This document shows, in pieces, positions 1-10,000 of a stretch of DNA of 64,000 bases. This DNA comes from SAR116 cluster bacterium AG-355-O21 (GTDB lineage Bacteria > Pseudomonadota > Alphaproteobacteria > Thalassobaculales > Thalassobaculaceae). A program made the position numbers and the translations under genes. The notes under the pieces are model-generated. The model was not told the DNA's origin and searched no databases. It saw nothing but the letters and a program-made list of their open reading frames with translations. Position 1 is the first letter of the stretch; each line of letters starts with the position of its first letter. Where the stretch lies: positions 81,292 to 145,291 of the forward strand of contig QCEM01000002.1 of the NCBI GenBank assembly GCA_003280605.1. The letters are read 5' to 3'.

Positions 1-15
1 GAGAGTTGTTTTTCG

Positions 16-852
16 CTATCGTGAAAATGTCGCATGGCAATGGGGCTGCCAATGGTCGGCAATCTTGAGCCATGCCGGATCGATGTTTTCGAAGCTTTTA
101 TAGGCCCGAAGTTGCGCCATAATCAGGTCGAGCCGGTGCTGCCAAGGGGGTGGCCGGGTTGGATCCAACAGGGGCGATGCAGAGGGCTCAAAAACCGGGT
201 TTTGGAATTCCAGCGACAAACTTATCCGTGGGCCGCGTGCGGTGGTCGCCATAGCGCCGCTGAAATGCCACAGGTCTTGCCGCCAAATTGCCATTGTTCC
301 GGCCTTCCCGGAAATCGCAACCGGCCGGTCCCGCGTCGATAGGGGTTCAACGTAAAGCGGCGCATTGCTTAGGTCGACATCGCTTAGCGCGAGCCACGCC
401 GACAGGCTGATGGCTTGCGGTTCTCCTGCCGGCCTAACAATGCTGTCACCTTCATAGTCGCGGTGGCGAGGCCAGCCTGTTTGCCCCACCTCCGGCGTGA
501 CATACCAAGCCCAAAGATGCGGCAGCAACGCAGGTGATGACCCGAGAAAATATTGCAATACCGGGCGCAGCGGCGCAAAAGCTTGCCATGCGCGCCGGTC
601 AAGGAACAGAAATACCGCCGGGATCCCGGCACCGTGCAGGCGATTTGCGATCGCCGCTAAGGCCCGCTGGGGGAAGTGATCGGTGCCGCGAAATACCGCG
701 TAACCGTGCTGCCAGAAATGCGCCGATACCGCCGGTAAATCGACCGCAACCGGTGTTTCGTCCAGCGGCATTTGTGAGCTTGTCGCGGTCAAATCCAGCA
801 GCTTTTGCCAAAATTCAGTTGTCCGCAACCGTTCCGGGGTGAGGTTCGTCAA
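16..852 (-). CDS. Phytanoyl-CoA dioxygenase-like / 2OG-Fe(II) oxygenase family protein
   Basis: 278-aa ORF; HRD-type metal-binding motif (WPRHRDYEGDS) and distal H..G/R region (LWHFSGAMATTARGPRISLSLEF). Confidence 0.6.
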   Translation of the reverse strand: MTNLTPERLRTTEFWQKLLDLTATSSQMPLDETPVAVDLPAVSAHFWQHGYAVFRGTDHFPQRALAAIANRLHGAGIPAVFLFLDRRAWQAFAPLRPVLQYFLGSSPALLPHLWAWYVTPEVGQTGWPRHRDYEGDSIVRPAGEPQAISLSAWLALSDVDLSNAPLYVEPLSTRDRPVAISGKAGTMAIWRQDLWHFSGAMATTARGPRISLSLEFQNPVFEPSASPLLDPTRPPPWQHRLDLIMAQLRAYKSFENIDPAWLKIADHWQPHCHATFSR

Positions 853-1059
853 AAGCGTCGCCTAGGGTGAAATACCAACATCATATAACTATGCCGGCAC
901 GGGCGTAATTGGCCAATAGCAATTGCGATTATGGGGGCCGGTTTTAAGGATTGTCGCAAAACCTCGCGGTTGCTGCTTTCATCCAACAAAATCCCAGTCT
1001 AAAGTGTCGCTTATTAACGCTGTGAAGAGTGCTGGCGGCGCCCCCTCACAGCTTGCGAT

Positions 1060-2043
1060 ATGGACTGTAGTGAAAGCACGCACATGCCTGAAAACGCAGA
1101 CCTTCTGCCCAAACTGGAAGATTTCGACTTCAATTTGAAACACGCGTTGGGTGCTGTTGTGGCCTTGCGCAGTCATATCCCGGACGACGCCTTCACGGCC
1201 TCGATCCTCGGCGACGACCGCGCCGGCAATGGAATTCTAATTAATGATTCCGGCTTGGTTTTGACGATCGGTTATTTGATCACCGAGGCGGAAACCATCT
1301 GGATTACAGGCAATGACGGCCAAGCCGTCGCCGGCTGCGTCCAGGGCTATGACCAAGAAACCGGTTTTGGGCTGATACAGGCGCTTGGTCCGCTTGACTT
1401 ACCGCATCTTGAACTTGGCGAGTCGGCATCGGTTCGTGAAGGTGATCGTGTGGTTTTTGCGGGCCATGGCGGTGCTCAGGGTGCGGTCGTCGTCGAGGTC
1501 ATTGGCGTGCGGGAGTTTGCCGGCTATTGGGAATATCTGTTGGACGAGGCGGTTTTCACGGCCCCGGCGCATCCCAATTGGGGCGGCGGCGCGGTAATTG
1601 ATCGAAATGGCCGCCTGGTCGCCGTCGGTTCACTTTTTGTGCAGCAAAGCGGCGCCGGTGCGCAACCTGTTGACGGCAATATGGCCGTGCCAATCGATCT
1701 CTTAAAACCGATCCTGAATGACTTACTCAGCCGGGGTTGTGCCAATCGGCAACCACGACCGTGGCTGGGTTTATTTGGCACCGAGATCGAGGACCGGTTG
1801 GTGGTCGCGGCGCTGTCCGATGATGGCCCTGCCGAGCAAGCCGAGGTCAGCGTCGGTGACATCGTGGTCAAAGTCGCCGGGCAACCTGTGGAAACTTTAG
1901 CTGATTTTTTCCGCCGCGTTTGGTCTCTCGGACCGGCGGGGGTTGATGTGCCGATTACCATCAATCGAGATGGTGAAAACTTTGAAATGACAATTGAATC
2001 AATCGACCGTAACAGTCTCCTTAAAACACCTCGCCTGCATTAA
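1060..2043 (+). CDS. HtrA/DegP-like S1C-fold protein with C-terminal PDZ domain, apparently catalytically dead
   Basis: GNGILINDSGLVLTIGYLI...YDQETGFGLIQ...HPNWGGGAVI aligns to S1C triad regions; PDZ-like GLFGTEIEDRLVVAAL...AEVSVGDIVVKVAGQPVETLADF. True start could be 1084 (MPENADLL). Confidence 0.75.
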   Translation: MDCSESTHMPENADLLPKLEDFDFNLKHALGAVVALRSHIPDDAFTASILGDDRAGNGILINDSGLVLTIGYLITEAETIWITGNDGQAVAGCVQGYDQETGFGLIQALGPLDLPHLELGESASVREGDRVVFAGHGGAQGAVVVEVIGVREFAGYWEYLLDEAVFTAPAHPNWGGGAVIDRNGRLVAVGSLFVQQSGAGAQPVDGNMAVPIDLLKPILNDLLSRGCANRQPRPWLGLFGTEIEDRLVVAALSDDGPAEQAEVSVGDIVVKVAGQPVETLADFFRRVWSLGPAGVDVPITINRDGENFEMTIESIDRNSLLKTPRLH

Positions 2044-2084
2044 AGGCGAAAATCCGTAAAATTTTATACCAGTGAGGAAATCCA

Positions 2085-3632
2085 ATGAATGGCGCTGAAA
2101 GTCTTGTCCGGACCATGGTTAATGCAGGTGTTGATGTTTGTTTTACAAATCCCGGCACCTCTGAAATGCATTTTGTGGCGGCGCTCGATAAAGTTGACGG
2201 CATGCGCTGCGTGCTTGGCCTGTTTGAGGGCGGCGTCACCGGCATGGCGGACGGCTTTGCCCGGATGGCCGATAAGCCTGCTTCAACGCTTTTGCACTTA
2301 GGGCCAGGTTTGGCCAATGGCCTTGCCAATCTGCATAATGCGCGCCGGGCGATGACGCCAATCGTCAACATTGTCGGCGATCACACCACCTATCATCACC
2401 AATATGATGCCCCGCTGACGGCAGATATCAACAAATACGCGGCGCCGGTATCGCACTGGATCAAGCAGTCGCGGAGTTCTAAAGATGTCGCTCAGCATGG
2501 GGCGGAAGCGATCCAGGCATCGATGACGTCACCTGGGCAAATCGCAACCTTGATTTTACCTGGTGATACCGCCTGGGAAGATGCTGACGGTCCGGCGGTT
2601 GCGCTGCCTGAACCGGTGCGTCCGACGGTCAGTGCCGAGCGAGTTGTCGAAGCTGCAAAGCTGCTGAAATCAGGTGAAGAAACTGTGATCATGATGACCG
2701 GTCCAATGCTGCGTGAAAAGCCGTTGGAGACCGTTGGCCGGATTCAGGCGGCAACAGGCTGCCGGCTGTTTTGCATGGGTGCGAACGGTCGCTGGGAGCG
2801 CGGCGCCGGACGGGTTGATGTGGAGCGCACCATGTTTGTCGTTGACGGTGCATTGAAGCAGTTTGAAACCGCCCGCAACATCATCCTGTTAGGGGCCAAA
2901 GCACCGGTTGCCTTTTTTGGTTATCCAGGTAAGCCAAGCGCCTTACATCCGGAGGGCTGTAATATCTTCAACCTGGCTTCGGTTGATGAAGATGCGGTTG
3001 CTGCCGCAGAGGCGCTGGCGGCCGAGCTTGATTGCGTAAATCTTGCCCCGCTGCTGGTCGAACCGACGGCTGCGGCACCGATGAATGGGCCGATCACGCC
3101 TGAAAGTCTGGGCCGTGGGATTGCTGCTTTCATGCCGGAAAATGCCATTGTTGTCGATGAATCCGTGACCACCGGACGGGCCTTCATGCCGTTTACCGCC
3201 GGGGCCCCGAAGCATGACTGGCTATCAAGTTGCGGTGGCTCAATTGGATTTGGTATTCCGGCGGCCACAGGGGCGGCAATTGCCTGTCCGGATCGCCAGG
3301 TCATTTGCCTCGAAGGTGATGGCAGTGGCATGTACACCTTGCAGGCTTTGTGGACCCAGGCGCGGGAAAGTTGCAATGTTGTGAATGTGATTTTTGCCAA
3401 CCGTACCTATGAAATCTTAAAAGGCGAGTTGATGCGCGTCGGGGCCTCTAATCCCGGCCGCAAAGCAATTGATATGCTGGAAATCGGCCGGCCCGATCTT
3501 GATTGGGTGGCGATGGCACAGGGCATGGGTGTGCCGGCAACCCGGGCCACCACCAGCGAGCAATTCAATGATCAATTCCAACGCGCGGTCGCAACCGACG
3601 GGCCAAGCCTCATCGAAGTTGTTGTGCCGTAA
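2085..3632 (+). CDS. Thiamine diphosphate-dependent acetolactate synthase large subunit-like protein
   Basis: 515 aa; NPGTSEMHF N-terminus, FEGGVTGMADGFAR, TPP motif GDGSGMYTLQALWTQARESCNVVNVIFANRTYEIL. Confidence 0.8.
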   Translation: MNGAESLVRTMVNAGVDVCFTNPGTSEMHFVAALDKVDGMRCVLGLFEGGVTGMADGFARMADKPASTLLHLGPGLANGLANLHNARRAMTPIVNIVGDHTTYHHQYDAPLTADINKYAAPVSHWIKQSRSSKDVAQHGAEAIQASMTSPGQIATLILPGDTAWEDADGPAVALPEPVRPTVSAERVVEAAKLLKSGEETVIMMTGPMLREKPLETVGRIQAATGCRLFCMGANGRWERGAGRVDVERTMFVVDGALKQFETARNIILLGAKAPVAFFGYPGKPSALHPEGCNIFNLASVDEDAVAAAEALAAELDCVNLAPLLVEPTAAAPMNGPITPESLGRGIAAFMPENAIVVDESVTTGRAFMPFTAGAPKHDWLSSCGGSIGFGIPAATGAAIACPDRQVICLEGDGSGMYTLQALWTQARESCNVVNVIFANRTYEILKGELMRVGASNPGRKAIDMLEIGRPDLDWVAMAQGMGVPATRATTSEQFNDQFQRAVATDGPSLIEVVVP

Positions 3633-3641
3633 GGAGCAACC

Positions 3642-4703
3642 ATGACGGATCTTCACACGCGCCCGCACCACTTGCCGCAGCTTGCCGCCTTTTTGGCAGC
3701 AGGTGTGTCTGGTGCGCGGGCGCGGCTCGAGGAATTCTATCTGATGATGGCTGACGGCGGCGAGGCGAGTTTTGCCTTCGGCAGTAAAATTGCCGCTGTA
3801 AACGCGGTTCTTGACACCATTGACAGCGGCAGCCGGGTGCTTGTTTGGGCGGACCCAATGGCGCCGGTAAGCCGGCATTTTGATACCATCAGAACGCGCA
3901 CGACAGGGGTGACGTTTGACCCGGTTGATCTGTCCGATCCAAATCAACTGAGCACGCTTGTCTGTGATAATTCGCGCCTGCTGTGGCTTGAGCCGCCGAT
4001 TGGTTTGCAGCGCCGGATACCTAATCTGCAAGCGCTTATCGACTGTGCCCGTGGCCACGACCTGCGCATCATCGTTGACAATGCGGCGGCTGGTTTAAGC
4101 TGTTATCAACCGCTTGGGCTGGGGGCAGATATGATGCTTTTGGGCGGCGACGAAGCGGCACCTGTTGCCGTTGTGACCGCCAACCAGCCATATTTGATGT
4201 TTGCCCGCGAGCGATTGCGATTTTTCCGCGATCATGGCGGCGCCGGCGCAGCCGATGCAGCTGCTTATGGGACGTTGCAGGCGCTTGTCGATGCTGGTTT
4301 GCGGGCCGCCCAAAAGTCTGCCACAGCAACCGCCCTGGCGACCGCTTTAGCGTCGCACCCGGCGGTCCGCCGGGTCGACTACCCGGGCTTACCAAGTCAT
4401 CCCGATCATCACCTTTTGCAGCGTGACTGGCAGGCTGCCGACGGAAAATTAACGGTGCTGCTTGACCGTGACCTTGCGGCCACCACGGCCGTGGTGGCAC
4501 ATCTTCAAGCCGCCGGCTTGGCGACTGCGGCCGCCCCCGGCTTCCTTACGCAGATTGATCATTTGGCCGCCGGACGGCAGCAAATTCCCGCCCCGGTGCG
4601 TGCCGAAATGGGGCTAGATGACGGCCTTTTGGTGATCACGGTTGGCTTAGAGCCGACGGCGCAAATATGTGCGGCGGTCGATCGGGCATTGGCTGCTGAA
4701 TAG
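3642..4703 (+). CDS. Cys/Met metabolism PLP-dependent-like protein (cystathionine gamma-lyase/synthase fold), divergent
   Basis: 353 aa; IIVDNAAAGLSCYQPLGLGADMMLLGG and HPAVRRVDYPGLPSHPDHHLLQRD typical of the family; Schiff-base Lys motif not preserved. Confidence 0.65.
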   Translation: MTDLHTRPHHLPQLAAFLAAGVSGARARLEEFYLMMADGGEASFAFGSKIAAVNAVLDTIDSGSRVLVWADPMAPVSRHFDTIRTRTTGVTFDPVDLSDPNQLSTLVCDNSRLLWLEPPIGLQRRIPNLQALIDCARGHDLRIIVDNAAAGLSCYQPLGLGADMMLLGGDEAAPVAVVTANQPYLMFARERLRFFRDHGGAGAADAAAYGTLQALVDAGLRAAQKSATATALATALASHPAVRRVDYPGLPSHPDHHLLQRDWQAADGKLTVLLDRDLAATTAVVAHLQAAGLATAAAPGFLTQIDHLAAGRQQIPAPVRAEMGLDDGLLVITVGLEPTAQICAAVDRALAAE

Positions 4704-4706
4704 GCC

Positions 4707-5579
4707 TTAATCGCCGGTCAATATATGCGCTTTTTGGCCGTCGGCGAGCAGCTCATCACCGTGACTGTCGGCGATCGCCAAGCGATCTTGACGCACCAAT
4801 GCTAAGGCCCGTCCTGAGCTGCCCGAACGGAGTTCGCCGATCTCCAGGTCACCGGCGCGCAGCATCGTTCCCGGCGCCGGCGCAGCCTGCCCAAAGCCAA
4901 GCGCGATCAATTGCTTTTTAACCAGGCCGCGATACTTCATGCGGGCCGTCACTTCTTGGCCCATATAGCAACCTTTGGCAAAATCAACGCCGTCCAGGCG
5001 TTCAAAGCCATGTTCCAACAGGCTGTCTTTTTCAACCCGAATATCGCGGCTACCGTCCGGTAGACGAAGGCCGATACGGCGGTACTCGTAATCCGTGAAG
5101 GGGACGGTTTGGCCAAATTCAGGCAATTGCCCGCGCGGCTGGATCAAGCGGCCGCCCATGGCGGCATCGCGGGGATCGATAAAAACCACACCAGCATCGC
5201 TCAAGCGGGCGCTGCCGGCTTTTTCCGGCAGTGCCAATGCGGTGGCAGCTCCGGCACCAAATACGGCGCTGACGGCCAGCTCTTGGCGCAAATCCGTCAG
5301 CGTCACGTCGGCCCGGAGTTTAAACATTTTCAGGCGGCGTAAAAAATCATCTGCACGTGCCGCCTCACAGTCAAGCCATAGCCCGTCTGCAGCTTTCAGA
5401 ACAAAGAAGTCGAATAGGAATTTTCCTTGTGGCGTCAAAAATGCCGCGTAGATGGCCTGCTCGCCGGTGACCTTGGTCACATCATTGCTGATCAGGCCCT
5501 GCAAAAAGCTGTCGGCATCTTTGCCGGTGACCGCGATAACGGCACGATCATGCAACGGACAGTTAGATAATTCGGTCAT
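4707..5579 (-). CDS. ygfZ: YgfZ/CAF17-type folate-binding protein (Fe-S cluster repair)
   Basis: 290 aa; diagnostic KGCYMGQEVTARMKYRG motif. Confidence 0.9.
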   Translation of the reverse strand: MTELSNCPLHDRAVIAVTGKDADSFLQGLISNDVTKVTGEQAIYAAFLTPQGKFLFDFFVLKAADGLWLDCEAARADDFLRRLKMFKLRADVTLTDLRQELAVSAVFGAGAATALALPEKAGSARLSDAGVVFIDPRDAAMGGRLIQPRGQLPEFGQTVPFTDYEYRRIGLRLPDGSRDIRVEKDSLLEHGFERLDGVDFAKGCYMGQEVTARMKYRGLVKKQLIALGFGQAAPAPGTMLRAGDLEIGELRSGSSGRALALVRQDRLAIADSHGDELLADGQKAHILTGD

Positions 5580-5718
5580 TCACAGCGTCTCCTTCATGCG
5601 CTTCTTAAAATGGGGGTAAGCACGCCTGTTTGACAAGGCCGACAATGCTGTTTTTGGCGGTTGAATGAAATCGCGCTGCATGTTGCAATACGGCTCCCAG
5701 ATAACCTTGGTTGTAACC

Positions 5719-6687
5719 GTGAAAATTTTATTCATTGCCCCCAACCGATTAGGCGATGCGATCCTTGCCAGCGGGCTGATTGAGCAATGCCGACGGCGCT
5801 ATCCGGGAGCACAATTCACAGTCGCCTGTGGGCCCGTCGCCGCACCCTTATTTCAGGCGCTGCCGGGGCTTGTGGAGATTCTGGTTTTGCGCAAATCAAG
5901 CGGCTGGCGGCGCTGGCGTCATTGGGCCGATCTGCTGGCCGTCGGTTGGGGTCAATACTGGGGTTTGGTTGTCGATATGCGCGGGTCGGCCAGTGCCTTG
6001 GTGCTGCCGACCCGGCGGCGGCGCATCTGGCGTGGCGGCAAGCCCGATCAACACCGTGTTATGGCCCTGTCAGGGTTTCTTGACCCTTCCGATGCCACCC
6101 CGCCGGCCCCGCATGTTTGGCTTTCAGCGGCACATCATGCGCAAGCGGCAGCGATCATTGGTGATGACCCTCGGCCAATCCTGGCGCTGGCACCAACGGC
6201 GAATTGGATCGGTAAAATATGGCCGATTGAGCGTTTTGTGGCGGTCGCAAAAGCGTTGACGGCACATGATGGGCCGCTGGCCGCCGGCCGTATCTTGGTC
6301 GCCGGTGGGCCCGCTGAACGCGCTGCCGCCTTGCCGCTTATCAAGGCTTTTGACAGCGACGACGTCATTGACTTGGTTGATCGAACCGACCTGTTGACCC
6401 TGGCGGCCTGTATCGGCAAGGCAGAATTATTTATCGGTAATGATTCTGGTCTGATGCATTTATCAGCTGCTGTCGGCACCACAACTTTGGGTCTTTTTGG
6501 GCCGTCGCGCGATGATCATTATCGCCCCTGGGGTGACGATAATATGGCCGTGCGAAGTGCACAAACCTATGCCGCGCTGATGCCGGGTGGGCAACCGCAG
6601 GCCCACGATATCTGCCTCATGACGGGGTTATCGGTGGCTGCCGTCACGACTGCTGCACGGGCGCAATTATCCGCCGTATCGGCGTAA
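5719..6687 (+). CDS. Glycosyltransferase family 9 (ADP-heptose:LPS heptosyltransferase-like)
   Basis: VKILFIAPNRLGDAILASGLIEQ N-terminus (GTG start at 5719 preferred over ORF start 5665); FIGNDSGLMHLSAAVGTTTLGLFGPS. Confidence 0.8.
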   Translation: MKILFIAPNRLGDAILASGLIEQCRRRYPGAQFTVACGPVAAPLFQALPGLVEILVLRKSSGWRRWRHWADLLAVGWGQYWGLVVDMRGSASALVLPTRRRRIWRGGKPDQHRVMALSGFLDPSDATPPAPHVWLSAAHHAQAAAIIGDDPRPILALAPTANWIGKIWPIERFVAVAKALTAHDGPLAAGRILVAGGPAERAAALPLIKAFDSDDVIDLVDRTDLLTLAACIGKAELFIGNDSGLMHLSAAVGTTTLGLFGPSRDDHYRPWGDDNMAVRSAQTYAALMPGGQPQAHDICLMTGLSVAAVTTAARAQLSAVSA

Positions 6688-7000
6688 ATGCGGGCAATAA
6701 ATACGCCCCCCTGATAAGCGGCGATTTGTGCCACGCAACGCTGCTTCAATGAATATCATATACTTCGTAGCGACTGGACTATTTGAGCTAGTCGTAAATC
6801 ACTATGTATATCAGCCTAAAGGATAAAACAGGCGCGGTTTCTCAAAACCCATCTATCGAAAGCCCCAAAATTATTCAAATTTCCGCACCATCTGTCTGCC
6901 GATTAGCCGTTTAAGTAAATGTGAAGGCATGCGCGTCAAAAGCTTATTTCTAAGTTTTGACGTTATGTGCCTGTGCGCCTTACTTTTGGAAGACTGTTAC

Positions 7001-10000
7001 ATGGCAAATATTAACGGCGGTAACGGCGATGACGTACTCAATGGGACGGCAGATGCCGACCTGATTCGCGGTTTACCTGGTAAAGATTGGATTGATGGCG
7101 CAGGCGGTAATGACACGATCTCCGGTGGCCATAATTCAGATCGGATTTATGGCAATGCTGGCGATGACCTCATCTCCGGGGGCGATGGCTTTGATCGTCT
7201 TTATGGCGGCGTCGGTAATGATCTGATCCGTGGCGGCACCCATCACGATTTTATTTGGGGTGATAGTGGCCATGATACCCTCTCTGGTGGTAGCTGGAAT
7301 GACCGCTTACACGGCGGCATCGGCAATGACCTGTTGTCTGGTGGGATCGGCGAAGACCTCCTCTCAGGTGGGGCGGATGAAGACACCTTATTGGGTGGCG
7401 CCGGCACCGATACCCTGGATGGTGGTGCCGGTTTCGATATGGCCAGCTATGCCGCAGAAGCTACTGCGGTCACTGTTTTCCTTGACGCCGGCGATGGCAC
7501 CAGCAGCGGCGCTGCGGCGGTGGGTGATGTTTTCCAAAATGTTGAAGGGCTCATTGGCGGCTCTGCTGACGACAGCTTGGTCGGTGACGGCAACGACAAC
7601 AGCTTAGAGGGCGGCGGCGGCGCCGACAGCTTAGATGGCGGCGGCGGCGATGCTGATGTTGCCTCCTATGCCGATGACACTGGTGGTGTAACGGCCTATC
7701 TTGACGGCCGTGCCGGTGTCGGCGGTGACGCTCAAGACGATACGCTCAGCAATATCGAGGTTCTGATTGGCGGCACCGGCGCTGACCATCTGACCGGCGA
7801 CGGCAACAATAACACCCTTGACGGCGGCGCCGGTACGGATCTGCTGTCCGGTGGTGCCGGCGATGATTCCCTTTATGGCGGTGCATCCATAGACACGCTT
7901 TACGGCGGCGGCGGCGATGACACCATTGACGGCGGCTCTTCACATGATGAAGCGCTCTATGGCGGCGACGGTGATGATTACCTTATCGATGAGGGGCGTT
8001 CTCGCATGTGGGGGGTGCCGGTAATGACACCCTGGACATGGGCGGTATTGCCACTTTCGCCTCCGGCAGCTTAACCGGCTCCTATGCTTTAAATGCGCTC
8101 TGGAGTTCGCAGCTTTACGGCGGTGACGGCGACGACAGCTTGATTGGAGGTTCCGGTGGCGACACGCTGTCCGGCGGCGGTGGCAATGATACGCTCTATG
8201 GCGGCTTGGGTTCCGACCTCTTAGACGGCGGCGGCGGTACCGCCGATTTTGTTTCCTATGCCGATGACACGTCGGGGATAACCATTGTTGTTGACGGAGC
8301 GACAGCCGCCATCGGCGGCGATGCAAACGGTGACACGCTTGCCGGCGGCTTGGGTGCAGATCGCATGGACGGTGGAAGCGGTGCTGATATTTTGTCCGGC
8401 GGTGACGGCGCTGACACGCTTGTTGGCGACTTGGGTGATGACACGCTTGTCGGCGGCTTGGGCGCAGATCGCTTGGACGGCGGAAGCGGTGCTGATATTT
8501 TGTCCGGTGGTGCCGGCGATGACACGCTTGCCGGCGGCTTGGGTGCGGACCTCTTAGACGGTGGCACCGGCACCGATGTTGTCTCCTATGCTGCTGATGT
8601 TGTTGGTGTAACGGCCTATCTTGATGGCCGTGCCGGTTCTGGCGGTGAGGCCGAAGGCGATACGCTGAACGCTATCGAGGTTTTGATTGGCGGCTCGGGC
8701 GATGACAGTCTTGTTGGCGCGGACAGTGATGACACGCTGTCGGGTGGTCTCGGCAATGACACGCTTGTTGGCGGCCTGGGTGCCGACAGCTTAAACGGCG
8801 GAAGCGGTGCTGATATTTTGTCCGGCGGCGACGGCGATGACGCGCTTGCCGGCGATTTGGGTGATGATACGCTTGATGGCGGCTTGGGTGCAGATCGCTT
8901 AGACGGCGGAAGCGGTGCAGATATCTTGTCCGGCGGTGACGGTGATGACACGCTGGCCGGAGGAGACGGCACGGATATTCTATCCGGCGGTCAAGGCGCC
9001 GACGTATTTGTCGTCACCGGAGATGGTGACACGCTTTATGGCGGCGATGGCCATGATATCGCGAATTATTCAGCACAGGTTAGTGCTGTTTCAATCCGCT
9101 TATCGACGGAAACGTCGCCCATTAGCGGCGATGTTCTGATCGATATTGAGGAGGTGATTGCCGGGGCCGGTGATGACACCTTAGAAGGCGATAGCAACGC
9201 CAATATATTGTCAGGTGGCGCAGGTGCCGACAGCCTTATTGCTGTTGCCGGTGATGACACCTTGATTGGCGGACTTGACGCCGATAGCCTTGTTGGCGGT
9301 ACCGGAAATGATGTGTTCCAAGGTACTGCAGCGGAATTAAATACTGATTATATTTTCGATTTTGGTCCTGCCGACCGGCTCGACATAACAGATTTACAAT
9401 CGAACTCTATTTTGACTTTGAGCGGCGATGGCCGTGTGGATATCGATCTCAATGGTGATGGTGTTGTCGATTCTACCTTGCATGTTTTTGCCCAGACAGG
9501 TGGCTTTTTAGTCGTCGATGATCTCGGCGAAATCGCCTATCAAGCAGATTTACCGGATGAACCGGCCCCACCGGCACCAAGCCCGGCTCCGGATAATACG
9601 CAATCTGGTCCGGAAGGTCTTGGCGTTCAGGGTGTTGGCGCTGGAGTCGATACCCAAATTGAAACGGAATCTGACTTAACGGCGTTCGATGGTGGGCTTG
9701 GAATTGACACGGTCTAAAAAAGCGTTTCGTTGGGGGCCCTTCCGTCGAATGTCGAGAATGTCGTGACGACCGGCGATCAACCGACCAGCGCCTTTTTGAA
9801 TGAACTGGATAACCTTGCGATCGGTAACGAAGGGGTGAACTTGTTCTATGGCCTGGAAGGCAGTGACACTTTATTTGGCGGGCTCAGTAATGACTGGGTT
9901 TATGGCAACCAAGATAACGATATTATCTATGGGAACGAAGGGTTTGATACACTTTATGGCGGCCAGAACGACGACCATATCTATGGCGGTCAGCAGTCGG

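Noticed and set aside
8006-8020. Programmed -1 ribosomal frameshifting at the G6 tract
   Set aside because: No convincing canonical X XXY YYZ slippery heptamer or checked downstream structure; together with the downstream TAA, mutation/sequencing error or slippage is simpler. Kept only as a question.
8256-8972. Long antisense ORFs (8256-8573, 8616-8972, minus)
   Set aside because: Pro/Ser/Ala-rich shadow translations of the Gly/Asp repeat DNA; no independent start signals.
8344-8990. Regular repeats that could suggest a CRISPR array or satellite
   Set aside because: Spacing is multiples of 27 bp, the frame is open and encodes RTX motifs; there are no unique spacers.
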